Of a stretch of 64,000 nucleotides of DNA, positions 49,101 through 57,802 are shown one piece after another. The notes under the pieces are model-generated. The model was not told the DNA's origin. It saw only the letters and a program-made list of their open reading frames with translations, and made no database searches. How positions within the stretch are numbered: position 1 is the stretch's first letter; the number at the start of each line of letters is the position of its first letter. The stretch covers positions 1,918,690 through 1,982,689 of the forward strand of contig NC_089192.1 of assembly GCF_947507565.1 (NCBI RefSeq), given 5' to 3'. The translations under genes were made by a program, and so were the position numbers. The DNA comes from Oscarella lobularis (lineage: Eukaryota > Porifera > Homoscleromorpha > Homosclerophorida > Oscarellidae).

Positions 49101-51613
49101 TAATTTGGTTTGGGTGTGTAGGCGTTCCTAGTCCTCAGTGCGGCAAAGGAGTTTTGAGTGTTGGCCAGACATTTCCTCTCGGAACCGACGATAAAGTTTC
49201 CTGTGGGAAAATTGACGGCATAATAAAAAGGCGCTCTGCAGATTTTGACAGGTGCTAATCAGTCGTAGCCTACTGGATTGTGTTATTAACGTGTTTTTTA
49301 GGCTTGTGCAATACTCTTTGCCTGGAATTGCCTTTTCTTCTGAGGAAGCAAACGACACGTGGTGTGGGTGGCCGAGTCGAAATTGTGCTGACTGTCGTGC
49401 ATCGCCAGTAGGCTACTCGACGGATCTGAAGTGCGCCGATCGAATGATGACGGAAAGGCTTAGAAGTCACCTTGCCGCTTTGCAGCGGATTGTCTCCGCC
49501 GAGTTCCCCGGGCGTAAGCTTCAGCCTATATATTTTACCTTAATGTTGCAAATTATTTGCGTGTAGGCGTTATCATTGTTAGGGAAGCCTGGGATGAAGC
49601 AACGTCTTCTTCTACTTATGATTGGGGTTCGTTCAACAATCAATCTCTGCACTATGAAGGTCGGGCCGCCGAAATAGCCATATCTACTAACCTCAGTCTG
49701 ACGCCAAATGAATTTCTTTCTCCGCCATCCGACGATAGTCTATTGGGAAGATTATCGTACATAGCAGCAACATGCGCCGGTTTTGATCATGTTTGGTTTA
49801 AAGATAATCACACGCTTCAGGCAAGGCGTTTACTGCGCATGCATGGCCTGAATTTTGTTTATTCTTCTTTGCGTATTATAGGTGGCCGTAAAAAAATCGA
49901 TAGGACCGGGTACGACTGTTCGTTTTTCAAACTACTCCGAATTTCTCTGCGTTTCTCCACCGTCGTATATGCTTGAGTTATATGCAGTAGACGCAGAAAG
50001 CGACAACGTCGTTGGCGACGCGTGTCTTTTTGACAGTGATGGAAGAGAAAGCGAAATGATGTTAAAGAACCATCGTCTCAAAGAGTTCCTGTCGCCAGAC
50101 TTTTCGAGATATTTCAGATTACATCCTATGATTCCGCTGACCCTTAGCATGGTGTCAGAAAAGCTCTGGGCTGAGTTAAAGACAAATTTTCTTGTCAAGA
50201 AAGGCTACGAGAAAAGTAGTTCCAGTGACGAAACAGCCAGTCCTTTCAGTAGACTACATTATCTGGGACAGGTTAATAAATTTTAATTACAGACATGTTG
50301 GTCTGAAATTTCTCTCTTCTAGGGTATTGAAATTTCTGCTAAAAGTGTTTCAATGCTCGATCTGGCAGCGATAGTGATTGAAACTGCAGGACAGTATTTG
50401 ACAACGCAAGGCTACGGATTTGGAATAGAACTGAGTGATACATCTCTTTACTATGATATACGTCCGAAAGGGCTTCATTTCTGGTCGACATCTGAAAAAG
50501 TACCTCAAGTGATGTGGAAAGATTTTGTTCACTCTAAGCTATTGCAAGGTAGAGTGCCAATAGAAGGTAAATTTGCTAATTCTCTTTATTTTAATTGATT
50601 CAGCACCTCGTCGAGTGCACCTTTCTGAGTCAACTAACTGTGAGTATGCCGGCCTAGCTGCGCCTTCTTCAGCGTACCAGTATACACCTCCTTCCGTTCA
50701 AAGCAACGCGTTACTTTCAGACTGCTTTGACACAGATGATTCAGTTAGTTTCTGTGAAGCAACAAAAAGATATCAGCACGAACAGGTTGAGCGCATTTGG
50801 AGAGCAGTTAAGCAACGGTGGCAATTCCATCGTTCGCAAAATGACGTCAAGCGTGCTTTGGATATGTGCTTTGAATTGCTTTGTGGTAGATGCTATAAAG
50901 GTAAGATGATATTACTGAAAGAGTTGTACACTATGTTTTGCTGAAACAGGTGAGAAATGGGAGCAGAAAAAAGAACACTGCAGCAATCTTCTGCACTGGC
51001 TGCCGTTTGGTCTGGGTGAAGGAAATGATGTTAGTGCTGTGCTCGTTAGAGAAAACGAAAATCTCAAGACGTTAGTTTGCGAGTCTAGAAATTACTCTTG
51101 TTTGGAGAAAACGGAGCTCTTTTCAGTTCTCGGTATATAAATGAAATTAAGCCATGCCACATTGAAAGTATAGTTGTCTTTTCAGCTCCATCTGTGTATG
51201 CTCTCTATCCTCTGCAAGAAGGAAGCAGCACTAAAGGAGAGCTTTACTCGGCAGGAAGCAATCCTCTTCCTGTTATGAAAATTATTGAAGAAATGTTTGC
51301 GATGCATGTAAGTGGTGTAGTCACCGTCTTTGTTACAAACAGTAGGGAGATGGTAGCCTTGAAAGACACTTTGAAGGTAAACTCTGCCCATCGAACATGT
51401 TGTTCGGCCAATAATGATTTCTTTAAGGTTCTAATGGCATATAACCACAACGTATCAAAAATAGTTTTCGTCTCGTTTGAGAGTCAGAGAGAAAACATCA
51501 TTTCTTTTGTCGAAAGCAGCGTGGCTGAATGGACATCCTCGCTGTGCGCGACTGACAGCCCTCGGAAATACCTAACTTCTTATACTGTCAGCAGTTTTAG
51601 CGCACTGGCTTGA
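43137..51613 (+). CDS. Trypsin-like/PLAT/M15-like/Hedgehog-signal mosaic secreted protein (multi-exon)
   Basis: Start 43137 gives a signal peptide (MKLLFLGVFLLPLIASKATG). Exon 1 (43137-44394) encodes an N-terminal beta-rich region and a trypsin-like domain. Exons at 44596-45147, 45249-45378, 45428-45580 and 45644-45726 follow in frame. In order the protein has: trypsin-like domain without catalytic His; a helical linker; PLAT 1; M15-like module 1 with a peptidoglycan-binding-like segment and Cys cluster; PLAT 2; M15-like module 2 with the same tail; a Hedgehog/M15-related module; a Hedgehog signal domain; a second related module; and a C-terminal Cys-containing region ending at TGA 51611-51613. 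There is no TM helix and no Hint/autoprocessing domain, so it is probably a secreted multidomain protein, near 2,000 residues. The joins are frame-consistent, but a few exon ends in 47.2-47.4 kb and 50.9-51.2 kb are uncertain. Confidence 0.8.
43650..44394 (+). other. Trypsin-like domain lacking catalytic histidine
   Basis: Residues about 175-415 of the product fit chymotrypsin-fold peptidases: PWHAML, CSGALLSNCWIVTAARC, NDVGLIRL, YCVGDSGSPL. The position of the catalytic His (TAAHC) is Arg214; Asp267 and Ser366 are present. Loss of the His predicts no peptidase activity, so a binding or scaffold role is likely. Confidence 0.88.
45249..45726 (+). other. PLAT domain 1
   Basis: Spread over four short exons: YDFRLQTAADSGFSPSGVQISL, GSFQRQTTAEVAIV..ENLGPLNRVRLEA, WSVDTIKV and TYTFPINQRFL. 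The spacing and the LGPLNRV / W..D.I.V / Y.FP.N.. signature match the PLAT/LH2 beta-sandwich, a lipid- or protein-binding module. Confidence 0.75.
45876..46670 (+). other. M15-like module 1 with peptidoglycan-binding-like tail
   Basis: LTVTSAFRSLPEQYVLNKWHQ and PGKSEYMEGLSIDV correspond to the peptidase-M15 (VanY-type) motifs, where the normal SxHxxGxAxD carries zinc ligands. Here the His is Tyr. Near the third ligand the sequence reads APKRFTY, with Arg where His is expected. It is followed by SFQRLWNLNNPNQGLTVDG and LLQSPVSGF, as in bacterial M15 proteins with a peptidoglycan-binding segment, and then a Cys cluster (PCC ... CC). Confidence 0.65.
46801..47270 (+). other. PLAT domain 2
   Basis: HYAITVLIGEVSNSSTDVDVHVRL, GDSGDIILKRP, NLGEILYVDIGHSDN, then YNFYCNCWLD in successive exons follow the PLAT pattern (Y.I.V.TG....TD..V...L.G..G.SG ... 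LGE...V.I.H ... Y.F.CN.WL). A 52-bp intron (46749-46800) restores the frame before it. Confidence 0.8.
47424..48232 (+). other. M15-like module 2 with peptidoglycan-binding-like tail
   Basis: This is a second, more diverged unit: FLRNKWAEKGLCG, FGTETYDQGTAISL (zinc-site region without His or Asp), AFQQLWNWNFPKSSIAVTG and LLISPAGGFSSG, then a Cys motif ending RRGYCPSSNSVCC. It parallels module 1 in order and spacing. Confidence 0.6.
48353..48996 (+). other. Hedgehog/M15-related module a
   Basis: Reads LVSTNFRLKQFFDP...YLRLNPLLVQCLQL, ILIMKGYETKS, SAHRSGNAAAI. It aligns with module b at 50.05-50.5 kb (NHRLKEFLSPDF..YFRLHPMIPL, FLVKKGYEKSS, RLHYLGQGIEI). The GYxxxS...H..G...I pattern suggests the same LAS-type fold as the Hedgehog and M15 domains. 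Assignment is by motif only. Confidence 0.5.
49140..49960 (+). other. Hedgehog signal domain (HH-signal-like)
   Basis: Exons 49122-49251, 49302-49511, 49567-49820 and 49882 onward join in frame. They give FPLGTDDKVSCG, IIKRRSADFDRL, GIAFSSEEAND, CADRMMTERLRSHLAALQRI, AEFPGRVIIVREAWDEA, QSLHYEGRAAEI and CAGFDHVWFKDNH. These follow the order and spacing of animal Hedgehog N-terminal domains, whose counterparts include FKDEEN, ADRLMTQR, WPGVKLRVTEGWDED, SLHYEGRAVDI and AGFDWVYYE. The acidic EE of the calcium site and the first zinc His are kept; the zinc Asp is Glu and the second His appears lost. About 25 residues with two extra Cys are inserted between EE and CADR. No C-terminal Hint domain follows. 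Confidence 0.88.
50030..50570 (+). other. Hedgehog/M15-related module b
   Basis: Continues directly from the Hedgehog signal domain. It shares with module a the RLKEF...RLHP, KKGYE and HYLGQGIEI pattern, and adds GFGIELSDTSLYYDIRP in the next exon. It looks like a tandem relative flanking the signal domain. Confidence 0.5.
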
Positions 51614-52367
51614 TCGTATTACGGCAAGACTGTCTTTTGCAGTAACAGTGTGTTTTGTAGTTCTTCTGAGCCTGTAGTGTTGGTTTTTGTTACCTTGAAG
51701 CGGTCTGTTCAGCAATTTTTCCTACATATTTCCTCGACATGCTCTAGAATTAGAGGAAGCACACAATACGGCTGCGCGTGTAATTCACAGGGTCTGTTAG
51801 TGCCGGAAGCTTTAAATTCTGCAACCACTGGGACAGCTAGCTATATATAGGACTATCGCCCAAAACAGCCGACTGCAGGGTGGCGAATATAGCTCCCGTT
51901 CACCCTGCGTTCCGTCTAATAATGATTCAGCGTCATTCTGTATTCACTACTGCGAGAGAATTCCAGAACAAACCAAATAGTCTACGGGGTTCACGTTCGA
52001 TCATGAAGCCCGCAACTAAAGGCTTGTGCCGTTCGGCATCTTTTTGTCTGTGGTCGTATGAGGACAAGTCGATCGGTGGATTGCCTGCAATACCATATGG
52101 TATCTTGTCTGCACTTGTCCGGGCACTTGAATCGAGTACCCCGGACGTTCCTTTAAGTGAAAGACGCCCCCTAACTCTTCCTTGAAGCGAAACGGGAGAT
52201 TCGAGTCGGATCTCTCTGCTTTCTTTGATTCAGGAATCCCTTCATCTACTCACGGTTCTGAATCGCGTGACTCTGAGACCGCCCATATTGAAAACCGTTG
52301 ACCCCGCAACTTTCTGAAGCCAGACAAGATTGTAAAGGGTAATATATTTTGTCAGATGTTCTTATAG
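51614..52367. other. Intergenic region
   Basis: Lies between the mosaic gene and the kelch-kinase gene, both on the plus strand. A 101-codon frame at 51880-52185 shows no recognisable domain. The promoter of the kelch-kinase gene is presumably here, but no element was identified. Confidence 0.4.
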
Positions 52368-55286
52368 ATGCTTACTAACTTTAACCTCTTTCTGGAAAGG
52401 ACAGTTACGATCGACTTTCCTATGTTTCCTCAATCTCGAAAGAATCACGAGAGCGCGTTGATCGGCGACGAGCTTCATCTCTTCGGCGGCGTAAATAAAA
52501 AGTTGAATTTCCTTCCCCGAAGCGAAATTTGGACTTGCAACGTTCGAGAGAAGAAATGGACTTGCCGTCAGGCTGAAGGAACGCATATTCCTCCGTCTTG
52601 CGAAGGAGCACAGTGCGTCGTCATCGACGGGATCATTTACTCATATGGCGGCAAAACGAACGCGTATTACGAAACAGGGTTTCTTGGGGAGTTGTATGGT
52701 TTGGATCCGATCGTAATGAAATGGATCAAGGCAGAGACGCCCGCCCTTGAGATGAAACCGCAGCCACGCGCTTTCTGCTGCTTGTGGGCTATTGGAGGTC
52801 GACTGATCATGTTTGGGGGGAAGAATCCTCCTCAACCACATGATTCGCGACATGGATTACTTTCTTGCTTTGGTTATGGTGTGAACAACGAGCTTTATGA
52901 ATTCAAATTCGGGGAAGGAAGAGACAATGGTATTTTTTGATATTAATTAACTCTAGGAATTTATATTCTTGCGTTTTCTAGGATATTGGTTAGATGTCGA
53001 ATTGAGTGGAGAACCACCGCAACCACGTCACAGTGCTGCCATGGTGACAGTCGATGAACACAGAGGGTTACTCCATGGTGGAATAGGCTTTGATGACGCT
53101 TTTGTTCTTAATTTGAGAGAAAAGGTATTCTCTTATTTCTTTATGCAATTACTAAATTTTTTCTAGGCTTGGATTGGCATCGTTTTTACTCCAAAGCCTT
53201 CTGCTCGTGGTTCTCACAGATTATGTCGATTAGAGAAAAGGGGATTTGAAGAAAAAAATTTCTTTGTCATGATCGGCGGTATTTATAATCTAGATTGCCT
53301 GAACAGCGGATACATAGTTGATTTGGATGGAAGAAAAGTGCATGCGGTAACGCTGTTGTTAATAGTTAGCGCCCTAGTAATAATGCTGGGACCTTCAGAT
53401 TGATATGAGGCACGATATTGCTCCAATATTTGAATTCACTCTTCACTGTGTCAGCAATCAGGACGGAACGGCGGAAATTATTCATTCTGGCGGTTTCACC
53501 AAAAAGCGCGGCTACAAGCCCATGATGGAAACAATTTCACTTGGTACTACTCCCTAACGGAATTCGATTCGCCTTCTTAATCTGACTTTCAGGTCCTGCC
53601 AATGACTCTTTTATGAAAATTGAGCCTCTCCTTGTACCCAGGAAGGTCTTCGATGAGCCAGTCCAGGCACGCGGTCCTCCCAGAGTCTTCGATGCGCCAC
53701 GCCCTCCACCTAGAGGACCGCCTCCTAGAGGACCGCCTACAGAAAGTGAACCTATGATCCGGCATCTGCATTTGGATGGCATGAGGTAACGTCGCGTGGC
53801 GTACGTTTGTTCGTTGCTGATACAAAGTGGTGAAACTATAGGGAACGGCGAATCTATAATGACTCTAAATGTTATTTTTTATTGACTTTATGCTTAGGTC
53901 TGCGCTACAAGCTCGCTACGATGACCTTCAAGAATCAAGCGATTGCCAAAAGTGCCACTTTTGTTGCAGTGTTCATATGTTTTTATTTATCTTTTTGACA
54001 GCCTTCGTTACCGAGATATTGAAAGTGATCTAAGAGAATGTAAAGAGAAATGCAGCATTCTTGAAGCAGAGAAGTGAGGAAACGAGGTTTGTTTTCTAAC
54101 TGAGTGCAATGTACGGTTGTTGTTAGAGTTGAACTTGCGTCTCAATGCCAGACTGTCGAAGCTCAATGCCAATCTCTTACAGAGGAAAAGTAAAAATTGT
54201 TAGTAAAGATTCAATACTTTGATTACGTTGTTTTGCTCAGATCTGAAATGGAGTGGCGGCACCGAATCGAACGTCGTGGTCTACGGGGCCAACTTCGAAC
54301 TCTTCAAGACTCACTTGAAGAAGCGCAACGCAGTCTCAACGAGTTCGTTGAGATTCTCAGCATAGCTCCCCAGCAAATTCAGCTTACCGATGAAAAGCTC
54401 GGAACAGGATCATATGCAGGTTTCAAGCAGGCGATGACTAGTCGAATAAACAAATCTTTCCTTAGACGTGTATATTGGCTGCTGGCACGGCATGCATGTG
54501 GCCGTGAAAAAATTCCACGAACTCATCACGACGGACAAAACTGTTCCTTTGTTTCGAAACGAAGTTCTCACGCTGAGCAAGCTTCATCATCCAAACATCG
54601 TTCGTACGTGCGGTGCGATAATGAGCCGAGGAGTTCCCTTCCAAATAGTTTCAGAACTACTCGAGGGATCTGTCAGCGAACTTATGGACGCCGCTCACTC
54701 GTCCCTCTATCTTTCCACTTACGAGCAACTGTCAATTTCGCTCGATATGACTTCAGCTCTTGCGTACATGCACGGACTCAGTCCACGTCCGTACATTCAC
54801 GGCGACATTCGTCCTACAAACGTCTTAGTTACAAGAGAGATGAAGGCGAAACTCGCAGATTTGGGTGCCGCTCACTTGGTAGACAGCTCCAAGTCCGCCG
54901 GTCCTCTAAGTCCCAGCTATCTTCCTCCAGAGCGATTGCCTCCTTCGTCGGCGCGCAGCTCGTTGCGTGGCGACGTTTACAGTCTCGGTGTGTCACTCAT
55001 TGAAATTTTCACCGGTTTGGCGCCAGTGCAGGAAGAGAGAAGTCGTCAGCTGAGCCGTTTGATGAGTCGAGCTCGTCTACACGAGATGTGCTCGAACATG
55101 ATTGCTGGTCTGCCTAGAGTAGAAGATCGTCCAACAAGTGTCGAATGTTTGACGATTTTGGGAAATGAGAGAGATGATTGCATCAGGGGCGGTTCTCGAC
55201 CAATGAGGAGATTGGTGAAAGGCGAGTTCAGAGGGGAGGGGCCCAATCGTCGTCACAACGTGGTTTTGCTTGACGTTTACATATAG
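52368..55286 (+). CDS. Kelch / coiled-coil / protein kinase (multi-exon)
   Basis: Start 52368 is tentative; it is the first Met of the frame entering kelch motifs (HESALIGDELHLFGG, CVVIDGIIYSYGG, CLWAIGGRLIMFGG, HSAAMVTVDEHRGLLHGG, FFVMIGG). Then come a Pro/Arg-rich linker (about 53660-53750), a coiled coil in several short exons (YDDLQESSD, RYRDIESDLRE, RTLQDSLEEAQRSLNEF) and a kinase domain. A 46-bp intron (54420-54465) joins GTGSYA to DVYIGCWHGMHVAVKKF. The catalytic lysine is present. The HRD motif reads HGDIRPTNVL (Asp and Asn kept), DFG reads DLG, and APE reads PPE. The closest group is TKL/tyrosine-kinase-like by these motifs, probably cytosolic. Catalysis is plausible. Two truncated copies lie at 7.1-8.4 kb and 61.7-62.4 kb. 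Confidence 0.78.
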
Positions 55287-55536
55287 CCAAAAGCGTTGTC
55301 TCCAACGCTGAGCAAGAAATTTATTCTATGATGGAGGCCTAATATTTTTATGCAATAAACGCGTTCTGTCTCTCTTAGGGAAATGGCATGCGATTGCATG
55401 ATCGCCTATATTGTTTCTTTTTTGTAGTCAAAATAAAAATCGAACAAAATGCAATGGTCTCGCGCAATTTTTACGACAATAATACATGCAGTAGCTTGTG
55501 ACGGTATTAATTAATTAATCATCTCAGATGCTGTGG
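55287..55536. other. 3' flank of the kelch-kinase gene
   Basis: The plus-strand AATAAA at 55356-55361 lies about 70 bases after the stop, with a second AATAAA near 55432, and these are likely poly(A) signals. Nothing coding was seen. Confidence 0.5.
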
Positions 55537-55613
55537 CCCGTATGTCCGGGTAGGGTAAACGGTTTTTCCTCGTTTTTTCTCCAAAAGCAGTTTACCCTAC
55601 CCGGACATACGGG
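55537..55613. repeat. Foldback element with 24-bp perfect arms
   Basis: Left arm 55537-55560 (CCCGTATGTCCGGGTAGGGT then AAAC) is exactly reverse-complemented at 55590-55613 around a 29-base T-rich loop. It shares the GTAGGGTAA core and T-rich loop with the foldback at 12232-12276, and resembles the degenerate one at 63685-63737. Confidence 0.9.
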
Positions 55614-56049
55614 TATCAGACAAAACAATACAAGAACGCATGGCTATTGGCAGTCTCCGAGAGCTGCGCTTTTTCAAATAGACTCCTTGCGGAAGAGGCA
55701 AGTGAATTGCTTTGGGAAATTAATGTTTCTTATATTATAAAGATCAAGGTACAGCAAATTTATCTGGTACATGCACGAAGGTCTGTCTCAAGTATCTTCT
55801 GAAAGGACTTGACTCACTCCTTCCTGAAGAACCGATTCCCTATCTAGTATCAGCAAGCGTACACTAAAAAACAAGACTTTACAAAGGGAATTGGAAATTC
55901 AGGTGGATTCGACGCCCTCTCCTCATCAAAAAACCTTCCAACGATCCACACTTGGGAACATCATCGATCCAAGTTTCTTGATGAACTTGACTCTTATTTT
56001 TGTGAGATACAATGCTCGATACAATAATAGTGAGTACGTAGTTACACTG
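55614..56049. other. Intergenic region
   Basis: No supportable gene. Short frames in 55700-55990 have no recognisable domain. Confidence 0.35.
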
Positions 56050-56928
56050 TTATTGTGGGCCTAAAAATAACACTGAGACCAGTAAATAAAAATTGAAGCA
56101 AAATAAGAGGTACTTACCGGAAAAAATTGAGGCTACTTCTTTCTTTTTTAAGTAGCCTACGTCCTTCATAGAAGAAATAAAGTGACTGGGGGTTGCTCTT
56201 CTGCCGAACTTGTTCGCCAACGCGTCCAGCATATCTAGAGCTCGTTCGTGATCGTTCTGTGTTTCTCCAAACGAATGCAGTTGGAAACGCTGGAAGGATT
56301 CTGGTCCCAAAGATCTGCCAACAAGTTTCCAAACTGGTTGAATGCGCTCAGCCGCTCGAAGTAGTTCGGGTCCAGTCATTGGTTCATTATGGTAGTCCTC
56401 ATCAAATAGAGAAGAGATTTCCCCATGAAAAGTACTACTGAAATCGTCGACTAGCCAGCGGAGATTGTAATGTTGCCCAAAGAGCGTCTACGCGAGCCAT
56501 GTATTGCAACATGGTTGCTATTGTGTGCGGACTGTTCGTTGTTTTGGGCAATGTTGTTTGTATCATTTTCTTACTTGAAATGTAATGAACGAAAACACGA
56601 ATGAAATTGTCGTTCTTTGTTTTAGCCGTTATAACACCTAAATGAAAAGAAACGATTTACGTATCACGTACACGAAATCTCAAGCTATGTATCTTGATTA
56701 ATTGAGTGAACCTTTTGTAGAAGGACCATTATCCATCACTGTTATGTGCCTATAGCCTAGCTTAAATGTACATTTAGGCTAGGCTATAGGCACACTAGCC
56801 GTCAGCTATACGAGCTTAGTAAGGCGGGAACACATGTACTCTACACGTTACGCGAAACGCGAATGCATACCTTTGACTTCTGAGACAATAACGGCGATAA
56901 TAAGAGCGATATTCACTTGGTTAGACAT
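56050..56928 (-). CDS. Small death-domain protein with signal-like N-terminus
   Basis: Four exons join in frame: 56928-56871 (MSNQVNIALIIAVIVSEVK), 56637-56575 (GVITAKTKNDNFIRVFVHYIS), 56450-56118 and 56060-56050 (ends GPQ, stop TAA). Exon 3 carries a death-domain-like sequence: PVWKLVGRSLG, FGETQNDHERALDMLDALANKFG, ATPSHFISSMKDVGY. Death domains are six-helix adaptors in cytosolic signalling, so the hydrophobic N-terminus is surprising. It could be a short signal peptide, a signal anchor or simply the first strand of a longer fold. The product is about 155 residues. The long first intron contains a 48-bp near-perfect palindrome. Confidence 0.62.
56746..56793. repeat. 48-bp near-perfect palindrome in an intron
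   Basis: GTGCCTATAGCCTAGC begins at 56746 and its reverse complement ends at 56793. The two 24-base halves have a single mismatch and no spacer. It lies in intron 1 (56870-56638) of the death-domain gene, where its transcript would form a long hairpin. Confidence 0.88.
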
Positions 56929-57458
56929 GCTCCCTTAACTTTCCTTCGTAGTCAATTCCGAGCAATGATCGAAGCCAACTGACCTTGTTCTTCTATACAT
57001 TTGCCAATTTATATGCATCCTGCTGCACGTGATCCAATGCAGCTTTCTCCCCTACTTTAGTGACGTCACGATTGGTAAAAGCATTATCTGGGTCCCATCA
57101 GCCGAGGTCCAGAAGACTGAAGTCGTTCAGAATGTCGCTCTTTTCCTTTCATTTCGTTGTCTCTCGCCGCGCGCACGAGTTCGGAAAGTTGATCAAACGT
57201 CCTAAAAAGACCGTTAAAGCAAGCGACACCCTAAAGATGCGAAGCAGTGGAGCGATTTTTTGAACGAGCGTCGGCCATTTTGAAAAGAAGATACCCGGAT
57301 AAGAGTGAACTTCTACATCCGTTTCAATATGGTTTCAAGCCTCTTTCGACGAAGCTATCGCTCCAACGGGCAGCGAGTTAGGTACTTTATAGGTGGACAA
57401 GGTGTCGTAGACCGTTTCTAGAGCGCAATTCTCGCACAAAACGATCGTTTCGTTCAAC
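56929..57458. other. Intergenic region
   Basis: Upstream of the death-domain gene on the minus strand. A 67-codon plus-strand frame at 57060-57263 is basic and low in information, with no domain recognised. Confidence 0.35.
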
Positions 57459-57802
57459 CTATTGCGACTGATCAGGTCTGTTGCGTGCATCTACGTGCAG
57501 GTATGCCGAGACAATACGGTTATTCGCATTACTAAAGGGAAAGGGTCCCCTAAATTGTTTAACCGGTTCGTGTCCGAAGCCCTCCACGCTTGACAATGTA
57601 GTCCAGGTAACTTGGATATGTCTTATCTGTGCAATCAAGTAATCGGGCACAGCGGTTAGCAACCTGAAACAATTTTTTAAATGCAGCACAATTCAATAAT
57701 CAACGACGGACGAAAACTGTTTACGCGCAGTACACAATCAAACACAAATGAATGGACAAAGGTACATTGGTCTCCTTGTGTTCAGTCTTTGAATGAGCCA
57801 AA
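57459..57802 (-). other. 3' flank of the four-TM gene, duplicated at 10060-10470
   Basis: Non-coding in appearance, but clearly similar in inverted orientation to 10060-10130 plus 10311-10470. An example is the shared CCGCTGTGCCCGATTACTTG on the plus strand of the copy and minus strand here. It gives the empty site for the MITE at 10131-10310. Confidence 0.7.

Noticed and set aside
54197-55003. 268-codon plus-strand frame overlapping the kinase exon
   Set aside because: Its start is genuine coiled-coil coding sequence, but beyond 54420 it reads through the 46-bp intron and out of the kinase frame.
57060-57263. 67-codon basic plus-strand frame
   Set aside because: Short, no motif, no flanking signals.
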